NCBI RefSeq assembly: GCF_000817775.3
Contig: NZ_JTHE03000091.1
Coordinates: forward strand, 62,001-126,000
Direction of reading: 5' to 3'
Origin: Lyngbya confervoides BDU141951
Lineage (GTDB): Bacteria > Cyanobacteriota > Cyanobacteriia > Thermosynechococcales > Thermosynechococcaceae
Length of the DNA stretch: 64,000 nucleotides
The translations under genes and the position numbers were made by a program. The stretch's first letter is position 1; each line of letters opens with the position of its first letter. The notes under the pieces were generated by a model. It was not told where the DNA came from. It saw only the letters and a list, made by a program, of their open reading frames with translations, and made no database searches. Shown here piece after piece: positions 1-7,236 of the stretch.

Positions 1-694
1 CCCCGTAGCCGGTTGCCGAGACCGCACAGGTTTGGTTATCAGCAAACACCCCTGCGCCTACGATGGGCGTATCGCCCACCCGCCCCCAGCGCTTATTCAC
101 CAGACCCCCGGTGGAGGTCGCTGCGGCCAAATTGCCGGATAAGTCCTGAGCGACAGCCCCCACGGTTCCCAGCTTTTGGGAGGGTTTAATTCGCTCGTGG
201 TCCAGGGTGACCCGTCCAGCCGCCTGGGCTTCCTGAAGCTGCTGGACCCGCAGAGCGGTCAGGAAATAGTCCTGGGGGTATTGCTCCATGCCGCAAAACT
301 TGGCAAAGTCTAGGGCACCGTCTCCGACGAGCAGCACGTGATCCCCATGATCTAACACTCGCCGGGCTAGGGCAATGGGGTTTTTAATCTGGGAGATGCA
401 GGCAACCCCCCCAGCGCGTAAATCATCGCCGCTCATCAGGGCGGCATCCATTTCCACCTGTCCCTGGGCATTGAGAACCGATCCCCGTCCCGCGTTATAG
501 AGCGGGTCGTCTTCCAGGCACATGACGCAAAATTCCACCACATCCAGGGCCGCCTCTCCTTGATCTAGGCGCTGCCGTCCCTGCTCTAAAATTGCGGTGA
601 TGCTGGCCTCAAAATCCGAGAGACTGGCCTCCTTTTGCATATCTTCCAGGGCACCGGCCCCACCGTGGATCATCAAGGAGTAAGACTGAGACAT
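1..694 (-). CDS. iaaA: Isoaspartyl peptidase / L-asparaginase (Ntn hydrolase), 3' end cut by window edge
   Basis: The reverse strand reads MSQSYSLMIHGGAGAL from an ATG at 694 and stays open to the window edge, giving 231 residues without a stop. The N-terminal HGGAGA segment, the NAGRGSVL segment and the LGTVGAVA stretch are those of plant/bacterial-type isoaspartyl peptidases. In this family the Thr of GTVGAVA becomes the N-terminal nucleophile after self-cleavage into alpha and beta chains. The enzyme removes isoaspartyl residues from dipeptides and hydrolyses asparagine. In cyanobacteria it also handles the beta-aspartyl-arginine released from cyanophycin, which would fit the arginine dihydrolase 3 kb away; that link is inference. 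The C-terminal part of the beta chain lies outside the window. Confidence 0.93.
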   Translation of the reverse strand, partial: MSQSYSLMIHGGAGALEDMQKEASLSDFEASITAILEQGRQRLDQGEAALDVVEFCVMCLEDDPLYNAGRGSVLNAQGQVEMDAALMSGDDLRAGGVACISQIKNPIALARRVLDHGDHVLLVGDGALDFAKFCGMEQYPQDYFLTALRVQQLQEAQAAGRVTLDHERIKPSQKLGTVGAVAQDLSGNLAAATSTGGLVNKRWGRVGDTPIVGAGVFADNQTCAVSATGYG

Positions 695-748
695 CGCAGA
701 ATCAATGCAGCGTAAACAGCAACCTTAAGGAGACAGCCCCTCCAGACT

Positions 749-2449
749 TCAAAAATTGGATTCTGGGGCCAACTCTTCCAGAATTCTAAACCGAATGTGG
801 TTAAGGGCTAAGTTTCCCAGCGAAAAATCCTCCGGCAAATTCTTAGCTGTGAGTTTTTCAAACTTGATCCCTTTTCCCAGCTCGGTGTGAAACCAAGCCA
901 GCCCCATAAAAAAGCGGGTGGGGTAAGGTCCCCGCTCCGTTTCACCATCTACATTAGATTCCATGGGCAACCAACCGACCCCAGGCAGATAAAATTCTAG
1001 CCAGACGTGATTAAAATCGGGTTCAAGCGGGATAAACCGGCGATCCGGATGGGCCGGGCATTTGTAACGCCCAATGGTTCGACAAGCGATGCCGTTTAAC
1101 CGGGCCAGGGCCAGCAGCACACCCACGTATTCACCGCATGACCCACTCCCGCGATCGAGAACAATATCGGGTGTATCAATGCGGGGCCGGATACTGTAGG
1201 TGAGGCGATCATAGACATAATTGCGAATTCTCAGCATTTTTCGCAACACGTGGGTTTCCGTACCCACGGCTTCCTTGGCTGCCTTTTGCACAATGGTTTT
1301 GTCCATGGCCAGGTCGTCGTCGTCCACCAGATATCGCTGTGCGAGTTCTGGCGGCAACGCCTCGGGATGAACATCCTCGGAGGTGAGGGTATATTTCAGA
1401 CCATACATGTCCAGGACCACCTGCCAGCCCAATAGCCCACCTTGGCCGGGGTGCAGCTGATCAAACTTAAACACTGCCACCTGCTGCCCGGCTTCGGATT
1501 CCAGGGTGAAGGGATGACCCACGGGGCGAATGCTCCTAACTTGCTGCCGCACTGTTTCGGAGGGCAGAGCAATGCGCCATTCCACGGACTCCAGCAGCAG
1601 CGGATCTAGGGCCTGAATTTCTTCCACGTAGGTCAACTCAACCCGATAGCCATTGGAGAGGGTGTAGTGCTGTTCTGCGTTCAACTGCACATGGAGTGGA
1701 TGGATAAAGGTGCGATCGCGATAGGTCAGTTGATGGGAGGGGTCGGAATTGGGATCGTCGCGAATGTAGGGCTCCTCCTGGGCATAGGCAATGTAGCAGG
1801 TGGCCGTTGCCTGGGGATCGGTCCGATAAAAGGCGATCGCTGTGGGGGAATGAAATGGCGTTAGAGCTGCCAGCTGAATCTCGCCCGTGTGGGGATCGAG
1901 CTGGTACACGCTCTGCTCGGTGCGATCGCAAACCCACAGAGATCCGTTGTCCACGGTCAAATTCTCAGATCCCACCCCTGGCTGGGGAAAGCGGTCTATT
2001 AGCTGGCCTGTCTCTTGGGAAAACCGATGAATGTAGCCTGATTTCCGACAGGTCACATACACTCCCAGGGCGCAGACCGCAATGCCCTGAACCTCGTAGG
2101 GCAGCCGGGTAAAGACCGTTAAGGGAGTAGGATCATCGGTCCCAAGGTTAGCGCGATCGCCCCACAGCACGCGATCGCCTAGGGCCAGCCAGAATTGATT
2201 CTCCCATAGGGCCAAACCCTGGGCCTCCGCCCAGTCTCGGGCATCGAAGGGATTCAGAATCTCAGTATTTTGCGTTTGGGGATCGATCCGCAGCAGGTAT
2301 CCGCGGACCTGGTCAAAGGCAAAGAGTTCCTGACCGGCAACTGCCAGTCCAGATAGGGAATAAACACCCAGGGGATGAAGGGTGGCGGGCGCACCCAGGG
2401 GTGAACCCTTAAGGCGCTGCGAGGGGGGCTGCCAAGATTGATTATCCAT
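749..2449 (-). CDS. Beta-propeller plus transglutaminase-like protein
   Basis: 566 residues. Residues about 25-230 hold repeated strands of the type LAVAGQELFAFD, GLALWENQFWLAL, GIAVCALGVYVTC and LTVDNGSLWVCD, which look like blades of an NHL/SMP-30-type propeller. A transglutaminase-core fold follows, with Cys438 in GSGSCGEYVG and His481 in DFNHVWLEFY; GVGWLPMESN follows, with an acidic residue (Glu497) where the family usually has Asp. Bacterial members of this superfamily are mostly proteases or amidases rather than cross-linkers. I see no signal peptide, so it is probably cytoplasmic. The gene lies 54 bp upstream of the isoaspartyl peptidase on the same strand and may share its transcript. 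The substrate is unknown. Confidence 0.85.
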   Translation of the reverse strand: MDNQSWQPPSQRLKGSPLGAPATLHPLGVYSLSGLAVAGQELFAFDQVRGYLLRIDPQTQNTEILNPFDARDWAEAQGLALWENQFWLALGDRVLWGDRANLGTDDPTPLTVFTRLPYEVQGIAVCALGVYVTCRKSGYIHRFSQETGQLIDRFPQPGVGSENLTVDNGSLWVCDRTEQSVYQLDPHTGEIQLAALTPFHSPTAIAFYRTDPQATATCYIAYAQEEPYIRDDPNSDPSHQLTYRDRTFIHPLHVQLNAEQHYTLSNGYRVELTYVEEIQALDPLLLESVEWRIALPSETVRQQVRSIRPVGHPFTLESEAGQQVAVFKFDQLHPGQGGLLGWQVVLDMYGLKYTLTSEDVHPEALPPELAQRYLVDDDDLAMDKTIVQKAAKEAVGTETHVLRKMLRIRNYVYDRLTYSIRPRIDTPDIVLDRGSGSCGEYVGVLLALARLNGIACRTIGRYKCPAHPDRRFIPLEPDFNHVWLEFYLPGVGWLPMESNVDGETERGPYPTRFFMGLAWFHTELGKGIKFEKLTAKNLPEDFSLGNLALNHIRFRILEELAPESNF

Positions 2450-2622
2450 ATGCGGCCACTATAGCCACTCCTGCCGATCGATTACGGTGCATCATCTTAC
2501 AGTTTTGCGAAATTTCCCACCCACGTAACAACACGAATTCAGCCCATCACGCGTTGGAAACCATAGACAAGGATGGCTTTGCGATAAGCTATGCATACAT
2601 TGCCTAGTCAGAGATTGAATCG

Positions 2623-2856
2623 ATGAAAGTACTCTACGATCCCGACCGCGATATTCTGCAAATTTCCTTTCGCAGTGCCTCCATTGAAGAAACCGCGCAG
2701 ATTACCCCCGGCTTTATCTTGGACTATGACGAAGACGGTCGGATAATTGGACTAGAAATCACGAATGCGTCTCAAAAAGTGGATGCGCCCCACTCGATCC
2801 TGTATCAGTTGAATCGCGCCAATGATAATAAACCACTTCCCCACACTCGCAAGTGA
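2623..2856 (+). CDS. DUF2283 family small protein
   Basis: 77 residues. It starts MKVLYDPDRDILQISF and continues with FILDYDEDGRIIGLEI, the two-strand pattern of the DUF2283 family: Y-D-x-E/D-x-D-x-L/I-x-I, then a DxxGxxxGxEI turn. Members are small, beta-rich, of unknown biochemical role, and often sit beside toxin-antitoxin-like genes. A short convergent gene follows within 22 bp. The ATG is preceded by about 170 bp of non-coding DNA shared with the divergent transglutaminase gene. The family call is good; no function can be given. Confidence 0.8.
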   Translation: MKVLYDPDRDILQISFRSASIEETAQITPGFILDYDEDGRIIGLEITNASQKVDAPHSILYQLNRANDNKPLPHTRK

Positions 2857-2877
2857 GGGATAAACCTCAAGGATAAT

Positions 2878-3099
2878 CTAGTCGTTGAGCCAAACTTCAT
2901 GCCCCACTAAATCAATCACTGCATCTCTTAACAGGTAATCATGGTCGGCAAGTAGCCGCTCAACCTTCGGCCAGTCGCGAATGCTGAAATGTCGACTGAG
3001 CTCATAAATGCGCTGTTGACGTCCTACCCGTCCTCGCATAACCAGGGCCCGGACCTCATCCTGAATTTCATCGATTGTTCGTTGACGAACCTTTGGCAT
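2878..3099 (-). CDS. Small hypothetical protein, possibly paired with the DUF2283 gene
   Basis: 73 residues from ATG at 3099; the frame also allows TTG at 3114. The protein is rich in charged residues and predicted helical: MPKVRQRTIDEIQDEV, then an Arg-rich turn, then DWPKVERLLADHDYLLRDAV. I do not recognise a family. It faces the DUF2283 gene with a 21-bp gap between stop codons. That arrangement, with two tiny genes on opposite strands, is compatible with a toxin-antitoxin-like or simply accessory pair, but the sequence itself shows no toxin fold. It is accepted as coding because the composition is protein-like and no other frame is better. Confidence 0.5.
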   Translation of the reverse strand: MPKVRQRTIDEIQDEVRALVMRGRVGRQQRIYELSRHFSIRDWPKVERLLADHDYLLRDAVIDLVGHEVWLND

Positions 3100-3663
3100 T
3101 GCAATGCCCCCCAAGCAAAATTTTGGAACTTAGTGAAACAAAGATAAGAATGCTAACGAAACCGACCCGGCACGGATTTAGACGCGCTTTTCCTCAGGCT
3201 TTGGAATCCAATATTTTTCAACCTCGAAAATACTCACTCAAGCCTGAATTGTTAGAGTTCCCTCGCAAAGCAAAAAAGACGTCTAATTCCTTTAACTTCC
3301 TAACCCACCCTACAAACGGTATTCTACAACACAAATTTAGTTCCCAACCGCCTAGGTCAGCTATCTCTGACATTATTTCGAGACGGGTAAAACCTTAACG
3401 CAATCTGTAGGGATGTATCAGGCTTGTAATGCTTCCCGGACGCCGAAGATCCAGGGTTGAGATGCTCTGTATCCGGCCCAAGCTAGCGGTCAGGGTCAAG
3501 GAGTCGACTGATTCCGATTTCCTGGGGAGATCTGGACCTTTCTGCGCCTGACGGATAAAAAACAGCTGCAAAAATTCTTACCCCAAAATCTAGATCCTGT
3601 TGAAAAAAGAGCATGGGAATAGGGTATATGTAGCCAATGAAATCCCATTTAAGGCTGGGGGCT
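3100..3663. other. Long intergenic region upstream of argZ
   Basis: About 560 bp without a convincing gene. A 107-codon forward frame (3075-3398) crosses it but lacks a good start, has basic low-complexity composition and overlaps the small reverse gene. The part nearest argZ (3540-3660) is relatively AT-rich and should hold its promoter. I looked for a GTA-N8-TAC NtcA site and found no clean one. Confidence 0.5.
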
Positions 3664-5766
3664 ATGGCGGATTCCGTGCGTATTTTAATGTGTCCACCGC
3701 ATCACTATGATGTAGATTACGTCATCAATCCATGGATGGAAGGAAACATCCATCGATCCTCTCGAGACAAGGCGGAAGCGCAGTGGGATCGTCTCTATCA
3801 AACCCTGAAAACCCTGGCGGTGGTTGATCTGGTTCAGCCTCAACCGGGTTGGCCCGACATGGTCTTTACGGCCAATGCGGGGCTGGTGCTGAGTGATGCG
3901 GTGGTGCTCAGTCGCTTTTTTCACCCCGAGCGTCAAGGCGAAGAACCCTATTTTCAACAGTGGTTTGCCGATCAAGGATTTACGGTCCACACTCTCCCCA
4001 AGAGTTTGCCCTTTGAGGGGGCAGGCGATGCGCTGTTAGATCGAGGGGGCCAGTGGCTTTGGGCAGGGTATGGATTTCGCTCTGAGCTCGATTCCCACCC
4101 CTATCTGGCGCAATGGCTCGATGTGGAGGTGCTATCGCTGCGCCTGGTAGACCAGCGCTTCTACCACCTAGATACCTGCTTTTGTCCGCTGACGGATGGC
4201 TATCTGCTCTACTATCCTCCCGCCTTTGATACCTACTCCAATCGACTGATTGAGCTACGGGTTCCAGCGGAAAAGCGGATTCCCCTCAGTGAAGTGGATG
4301 CCATTAACTTTGCCTGCAATGCGGTCAATGTTGATCAGACGGTGGTCATGAACTGCGCCAGCGATGACCTCAAGCAAACTCTGGGCGATCGCGGCTTTAC
4401 GGTAATTGAAACCCCGCTGACGGAATTTCTCAAGGCTGGGGGAGCCGCCAAATGTCTGACCCTCAAGGTTACAGAACCCCGAAGGGCAACGCCCCAGGCC
4501 TCCTCGATCCAGAGCCGAGTCATTCATCTCCAGGGCCACCTGCTAGATTCTGGGCTGGTGAATCAGGTCTTGGACACCATTGTGTCGGGGGGCGGAAGTT
4601 TTCAGGTGCTGAACTTCAACCTGGGATCTCAGCGCCAGGATATCTCCGCTGCCGATGTCAGGGTGTCTGCGCCCGACCCTAGCGTTATGGCCGATATCAT
4701 GGGCCAGCTGGTTGACCTTGGCGCCATGAGCGTTCCAGAAGAGGCACGGGCTGCCACGCTGGAGACCGTTCAGCAGCCGGGGGTGGCACCGGAGGATTTT
4801 TACGTTACCACCATCTATCCCACAGAAGTTTTGGTCCAGGACCAGTGGGTGCGCGTTCAGGCCCAGCGCATGGATGGGGCCATTGCCCTGACCTATGGCG
4901 CCGATGGCCCGACGGCCCGCTGCAAGCTGCTGCGAGATCTGCAAGTGGGGGAAGATGTGGTGGTGGGCAGTGAGGGAATTCGCACCCTGCGCAGCCGCAC
5001 GAACCTCAAGAAAAGTAGTCCTGAGGAGTTTAGCTTCATGGGAGCCGGGGTTTCGAGCGAACGGCGAGTGGAGCTGGTGGTGGACCAAATTGCCTGGGAT
5101 CTACGCCGCATCCGCGATCGCGGCGGCAAAGTTGTGGTCACCGCAGGGCCTGTGGTTATTCACACCGGGGGCGGTGAGCATTTGGGCCGATTAATCCGGG
5201 AGGGCTATGTGCATGCGCTGTTAGGGGGGAATGCGATTGCTGTCCACGACATCGAGCAGTCCATGATGGGCACCTCCCTGGGGATGGATATGCAGCGCGG
5301 CGTCTCGGTGAATGGTGGGCATCGTCACCATCTCAAGGCCATCAATGCAATTCGGCGCTGCGGCAGTATTGCCCGAGCGGTTGAGCAGGGCGTCCTCACC
5401 AGCGGCGTGATGTATGAATGCGTCAAGCAGCAGGTGCCCTTTTCCTTGGCGGGGTCCATCCGCGACGATGGCCCCCTGCCGGATACCAAGATGGACCTCA
5501 TTGCCGCTCAGCAGCACTACGCCAAGCTGATTGCAGGAGCGGATTTAATTTTGATGCTCTCCAGTATGCTGCACTCGATCGGGGTGGGCAATATGACTCC
5601 GGCGGGCGTGAAGATGGTCTGCGTGGATATTAATCCTGCTGTCGTCACCAAGCTCAGCGATCGCGGGTCCATCGAATCCATGGGTGTGGTGACGGATGTG
5701 GGCCTGTTCCTGAGTCTGCTGGTGCAGCAGCTTGCCAAACTAACGGGGCAGTACGCCCACCCCTAG
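3664..5766 (+). CDS. argZ: Arginine dihydrolase / ornithine cyclodeaminase fusion (ArgZ/AgrE)
   Basis: 700 residues from the ATG at 3664 (MADSVRILMCPPHHYDVDYV). The frame extends upstream to 3637, but the later start gives the family N-terminus and puts the key residues at the known ArgZ positions: Asn71, His168 and the catalytic Cys264 (AAKCLTLKV). The N-terminal half has the amidinotransferase-like fold and converts arginine to ornithine, CO2 and two ammonia. The C-terminal half (about 285-700; TIGR00300-type, with TAGPVVIHTGGGEHL and a NAD-binding region) corresponds to the ornithine cyclodeaminase domain of Anabaena AgrE, which makes proline. It drives the cyanobacterial ornithine-ammonia cycle and arginine catabolism, including cyanophycin breakdown. 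Confidence 0.95.
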   Translation: MADSVRILMCPPHHYDVDYVINPWMEGNIHRSSRDKAEAQWDRLYQTLKTLAVVDLVQPQPGWPDMVFTANAGLVLSDAVVLSRFFHPERQGEEPYFQQWFADQGFTVHTLPKSLPFEGAGDALLDRGGQWLWAGYGFRSELDSHPYLAQWLDVEVLSLRLVDQRFYHLDTCFCPLTDGYLLYYPPAFDTYSNRLIELRVPAEKRIPLSEVDAINFACNAVNVDQTVVMNCASDDLKQTLGDRGFTVIETPLTEFLKAGGAAKCLTLKVTEPRRATPQASSIQSRVIHLQGHLLDSGLVNQVLDTIVSGGGSFQVLNFNLGSQRQDISAADVRVSAPDPSVMADIMGQLVDLGAMSVPEEARAATLETVQQPGVAPEDFYVTTIYPTEVLVQDQWVRVQAQRMDGAIALTYGADGPTARCKLLRDLQVGEDVVVGSEGIRTLRSRTNLKKSSPEEFSFMGAGVSSERRVELVVDQIAWDLRRIRDRGGKVVVTAGPVVIHTGGGEHLGRLIREGYVHALLGGNAIAVHDIEQSMMGTSLGMDMQRGVSVNGGHRHHLKAINAIRRCGSIARAVEQGVLTSGVMYECVKQQVPFSLAGSIRDDGPLPDTKMDLIAAQQHYAKLIAGADLILMLSSMLHSIGVGNMTPAGVKMVCVDINPAVVTKLSDRGSIESMGVVTDVGLFLSLLVQQLAKLTGQYAHP

Positions 5767-5779
5767 CCTTGCCGGGGGA

Positions 5780-5834
5780 CCGTTCACCCAGGGCCACGCT
5801 CACCGCAGTTCGTGCCTGATTTCTGGGTGAACGG
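5780..5834 (+). terminator. Strong inverted repeat just after argZ, terminator-like without a T-run
   Basis: CCGTTCACCCAG at 5780-5791 is exactly complementary to CTGGGTGAACGG at 5823-5834, a 12-bp perfect stem with a 31-nt loop, 14 bp after the argZ stop. No run of T follows, so it could end transcription by another route, stabilise the mRNA 3' end, or be a protein-binding site. The CGTTCACCC segment resembles part of the glutamine (glnA) riboswitch, but the rest of that motif is not found. Confidence 0.4.
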
Positions 5835-6196
5835 CTCCCGCGCATCCTCAAATCCTTGGGTAGAGCCCACATCCCCAGCGATCGCGTCGGCCAACAGGGG
5901 CATCCCAAGCTCACGATGGAGCGGCAACGATGCCGTCAACAGCTGGCTTGGGCAACCCAACTGCCGCCATCTCTAGCAAGGCCCAAGGCGCTAACAAGAG
6001 GTGAGTTCGGCCGGGGCAAAAAGTTTTATGACAAAAAATTGACCCCTATTCGTAAAACTATGCGTCGTGTTTTAGACTGTTAGATGGCTTTTAAATGGCT
6101 TTAACGTTGCACTGCAAAGCCTTGGTTGGCAGCCACACCCCCCCCCGAAGATGACGGAGTTGGATTTGCACCTATAGCTTTATTAACGCAGCTTCT
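5835..6196. other. Intergenic region before the PAS-like gene
   Basis: About 360 bp. A 75-codon forward frame at 5856-6083 is not protein-like. The stretch 6010-6110 is AT-rich and contains a short direct repeat (GATGGCTTTTAAATGGCTTTAA), so a promoter for the light-colour gene cluster is likely here. No RNA gene is recognised. Confidence 0.4.
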
Positions 6197-6799
6197 ATGC
6201 AATCGACGTCAATTTTGTCTGGCACTTGCCATGGCGCGCTAGAGGCTGCGTTCCTGCTAGATGGGCAAGCCTGCATTCTTGGCCTGAGTTCAGCCATGGT
6301 GAGCCGGTGTGAAGAGGCAGCCCAGGAACGAATGGGTGCGCCGGTAGAGCAGATCCTTCCAGACGTCTCAAATTTCAGACAGCCCAGTGCTAAAGGGGCG
6401 AGCAGTCTTGCCTTGGGCACGATGATTCCTCTCCAGGTGGCAGGGGGAACCACCCTCCACACATTGCAAGGGACCGCTAGCTGGCCCCCTCAGGGGCGAT
6501 ATGGCGTTTTTGTGCTCTATTCCTATGATCGCTGCCCATCGGAGAAGTCAATGCTTGGGATCGATGCGGCGATCCGGTGCCAGAGGCAACAACCCGATCA
6601 ATTTGCGGAATTTTCCTCTAAAATTCGTCAATCCCTTCAATCTAAGGGGATTTTCTTCACCAATGCCCGGATGCAGCCCTCCGTGGAACGGGCCTTAGAT
6701 GTAGAACTAGTCACCGATGCCGGCGAAATTGACATTGGAGAGGTCCAAAAGCGCTTGGTGAGCATTTCTCATGTCAAGGCCCTCTCGCCGGCCTGTTGA
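6197..6799 (+). CDS. Unknown protein, possible N-terminal PAS-like region, upstream of rcaF
   Basis: 200 residues. I do not recognise a family. The first 60 residues (AFLLDGQACILGLSSAM, then helices and VEQILPD) have the look of a PAS beginning, where a strand pair precedes a helix. There are six cysteines (about positions 11, 27, 38, 117, 128 and 200), more than is usual for a protein this size. The gene ends 47 bp before rcaF on the same strand and is probably co-transcribed with rcaF-rcaC. In Fremyella the known Rca pathway consists of RcaE, RcaF and RcaC, so this would be an extra member; a role in chromatic acclimation is inference from position only. Confidence 0.6.
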   Translation: MQSTSILSGTCHGALEAAFLLDGQACILGLSSAMVSRCEEAAQERMGAPVEQILPDVSNFRQPSAKGASSLALGTMIPLQVAGGTTLHTLQGTASWPPQGRYGVFVLYSYDRCPSEKSMLGIDAAIRCQRQQPDQFAEFSSKIRQSLQSKGIFFTNARMQPSVERALDVELVTDAGEIDIGEVQKRLVSISHVKALSPAC

Positions 6800-6846
6800 T
6801 GCTGCTGTCCGTCTTCCATTTTGATTGCCGTCAAGCCTAGAGCCTC

Positions 6847-7233
6847 ATGATGACTGACACCGCCTCCAAAACTGTGCTGATTATTGATGACGAAACAACA
6901 ATCCAAATGGTGGTTCAGTACGGCCTGCAGCTGGCGGTGGACTGGACGGTGTGGACCGCCAGTTCTGGGTTAGAGGGGGTACAGGTGGCTCAGGCCCAGC
7001 AGCCGGACGTTATTTTGCTAGACGTGATGATGCCCGAGATGGATGGAATTGCGACCTTCCAGGCGCTGCAGGCTAACCCTCGCACCTGCAGTATTCCCGT
7101 CATTTTTCTCACGGCGAATGCGCACACAGCCGATCACTGGCGATCTCAATCGGTCGGCGTTACCGGCGTGATTACTAAGCCTTTTAATTCCCTACACCTC
7201 GCGGATCGAATTTCGAGCATTCTCAAGTGGTAA
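6847..7233 (+). CDS. rcaF: Single-domain response regulator RcaF-like
   Basis: 128 residues, one CheY-like receiver and nothing else: the acidic pair in VLIIDDETT, phospho-acceptor Asp59 in VILLDVMMPEMDG, the Thr in VIFLTAN and the Lys in VITKPF are all present. It ends 3 bp before the rcaC start, as expected of an operon. Fremyella RcaF is a receiver-only protein that carries phosphate from the RcaE phytochrome-class sensor to RcaC, and its gene precedes rcaC. The name rests on this size, order and the RcaC identity of the next gene; the sequence alone would only say CheY-like. No rcaE is present in the window. Confidence 0.8.
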   Translation: MMTDTASKTVLIIDDETTIQMVVQYGLQLAVDWTVWTASSGLEGVQVAQAQQPDVILLDVMMPEMDGIATFQALQANPRTCSIPVIFLTANAHTADHWRSQSVGVTGVITKPFNSLHLADRISSILKW

Positions 7234-7236
7234 GCA

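Noticed and set aside
3075-3398. 107-codon forward frame between the small genes and argZ
   Set aside because: Poor start, basic low-complexity translation, overlaps the reverse small gene; no family resemblance.
4543-5088. 181-codon reverse frame inside argZ
   Set aside because: Antisense shadow of a clearly real enzyme gene.
5780-5834. Glutamine (glnA) riboswitch after argZ
   Set aside because: Only the CGTTCACCC strand resembles it; the other conserved core is absent and the place is downstream of the gene.
5856-6083. 75-codon forward frame after argZ
   Set aside because: Composition is not protein-like and no ribosome-binding site precedes it.
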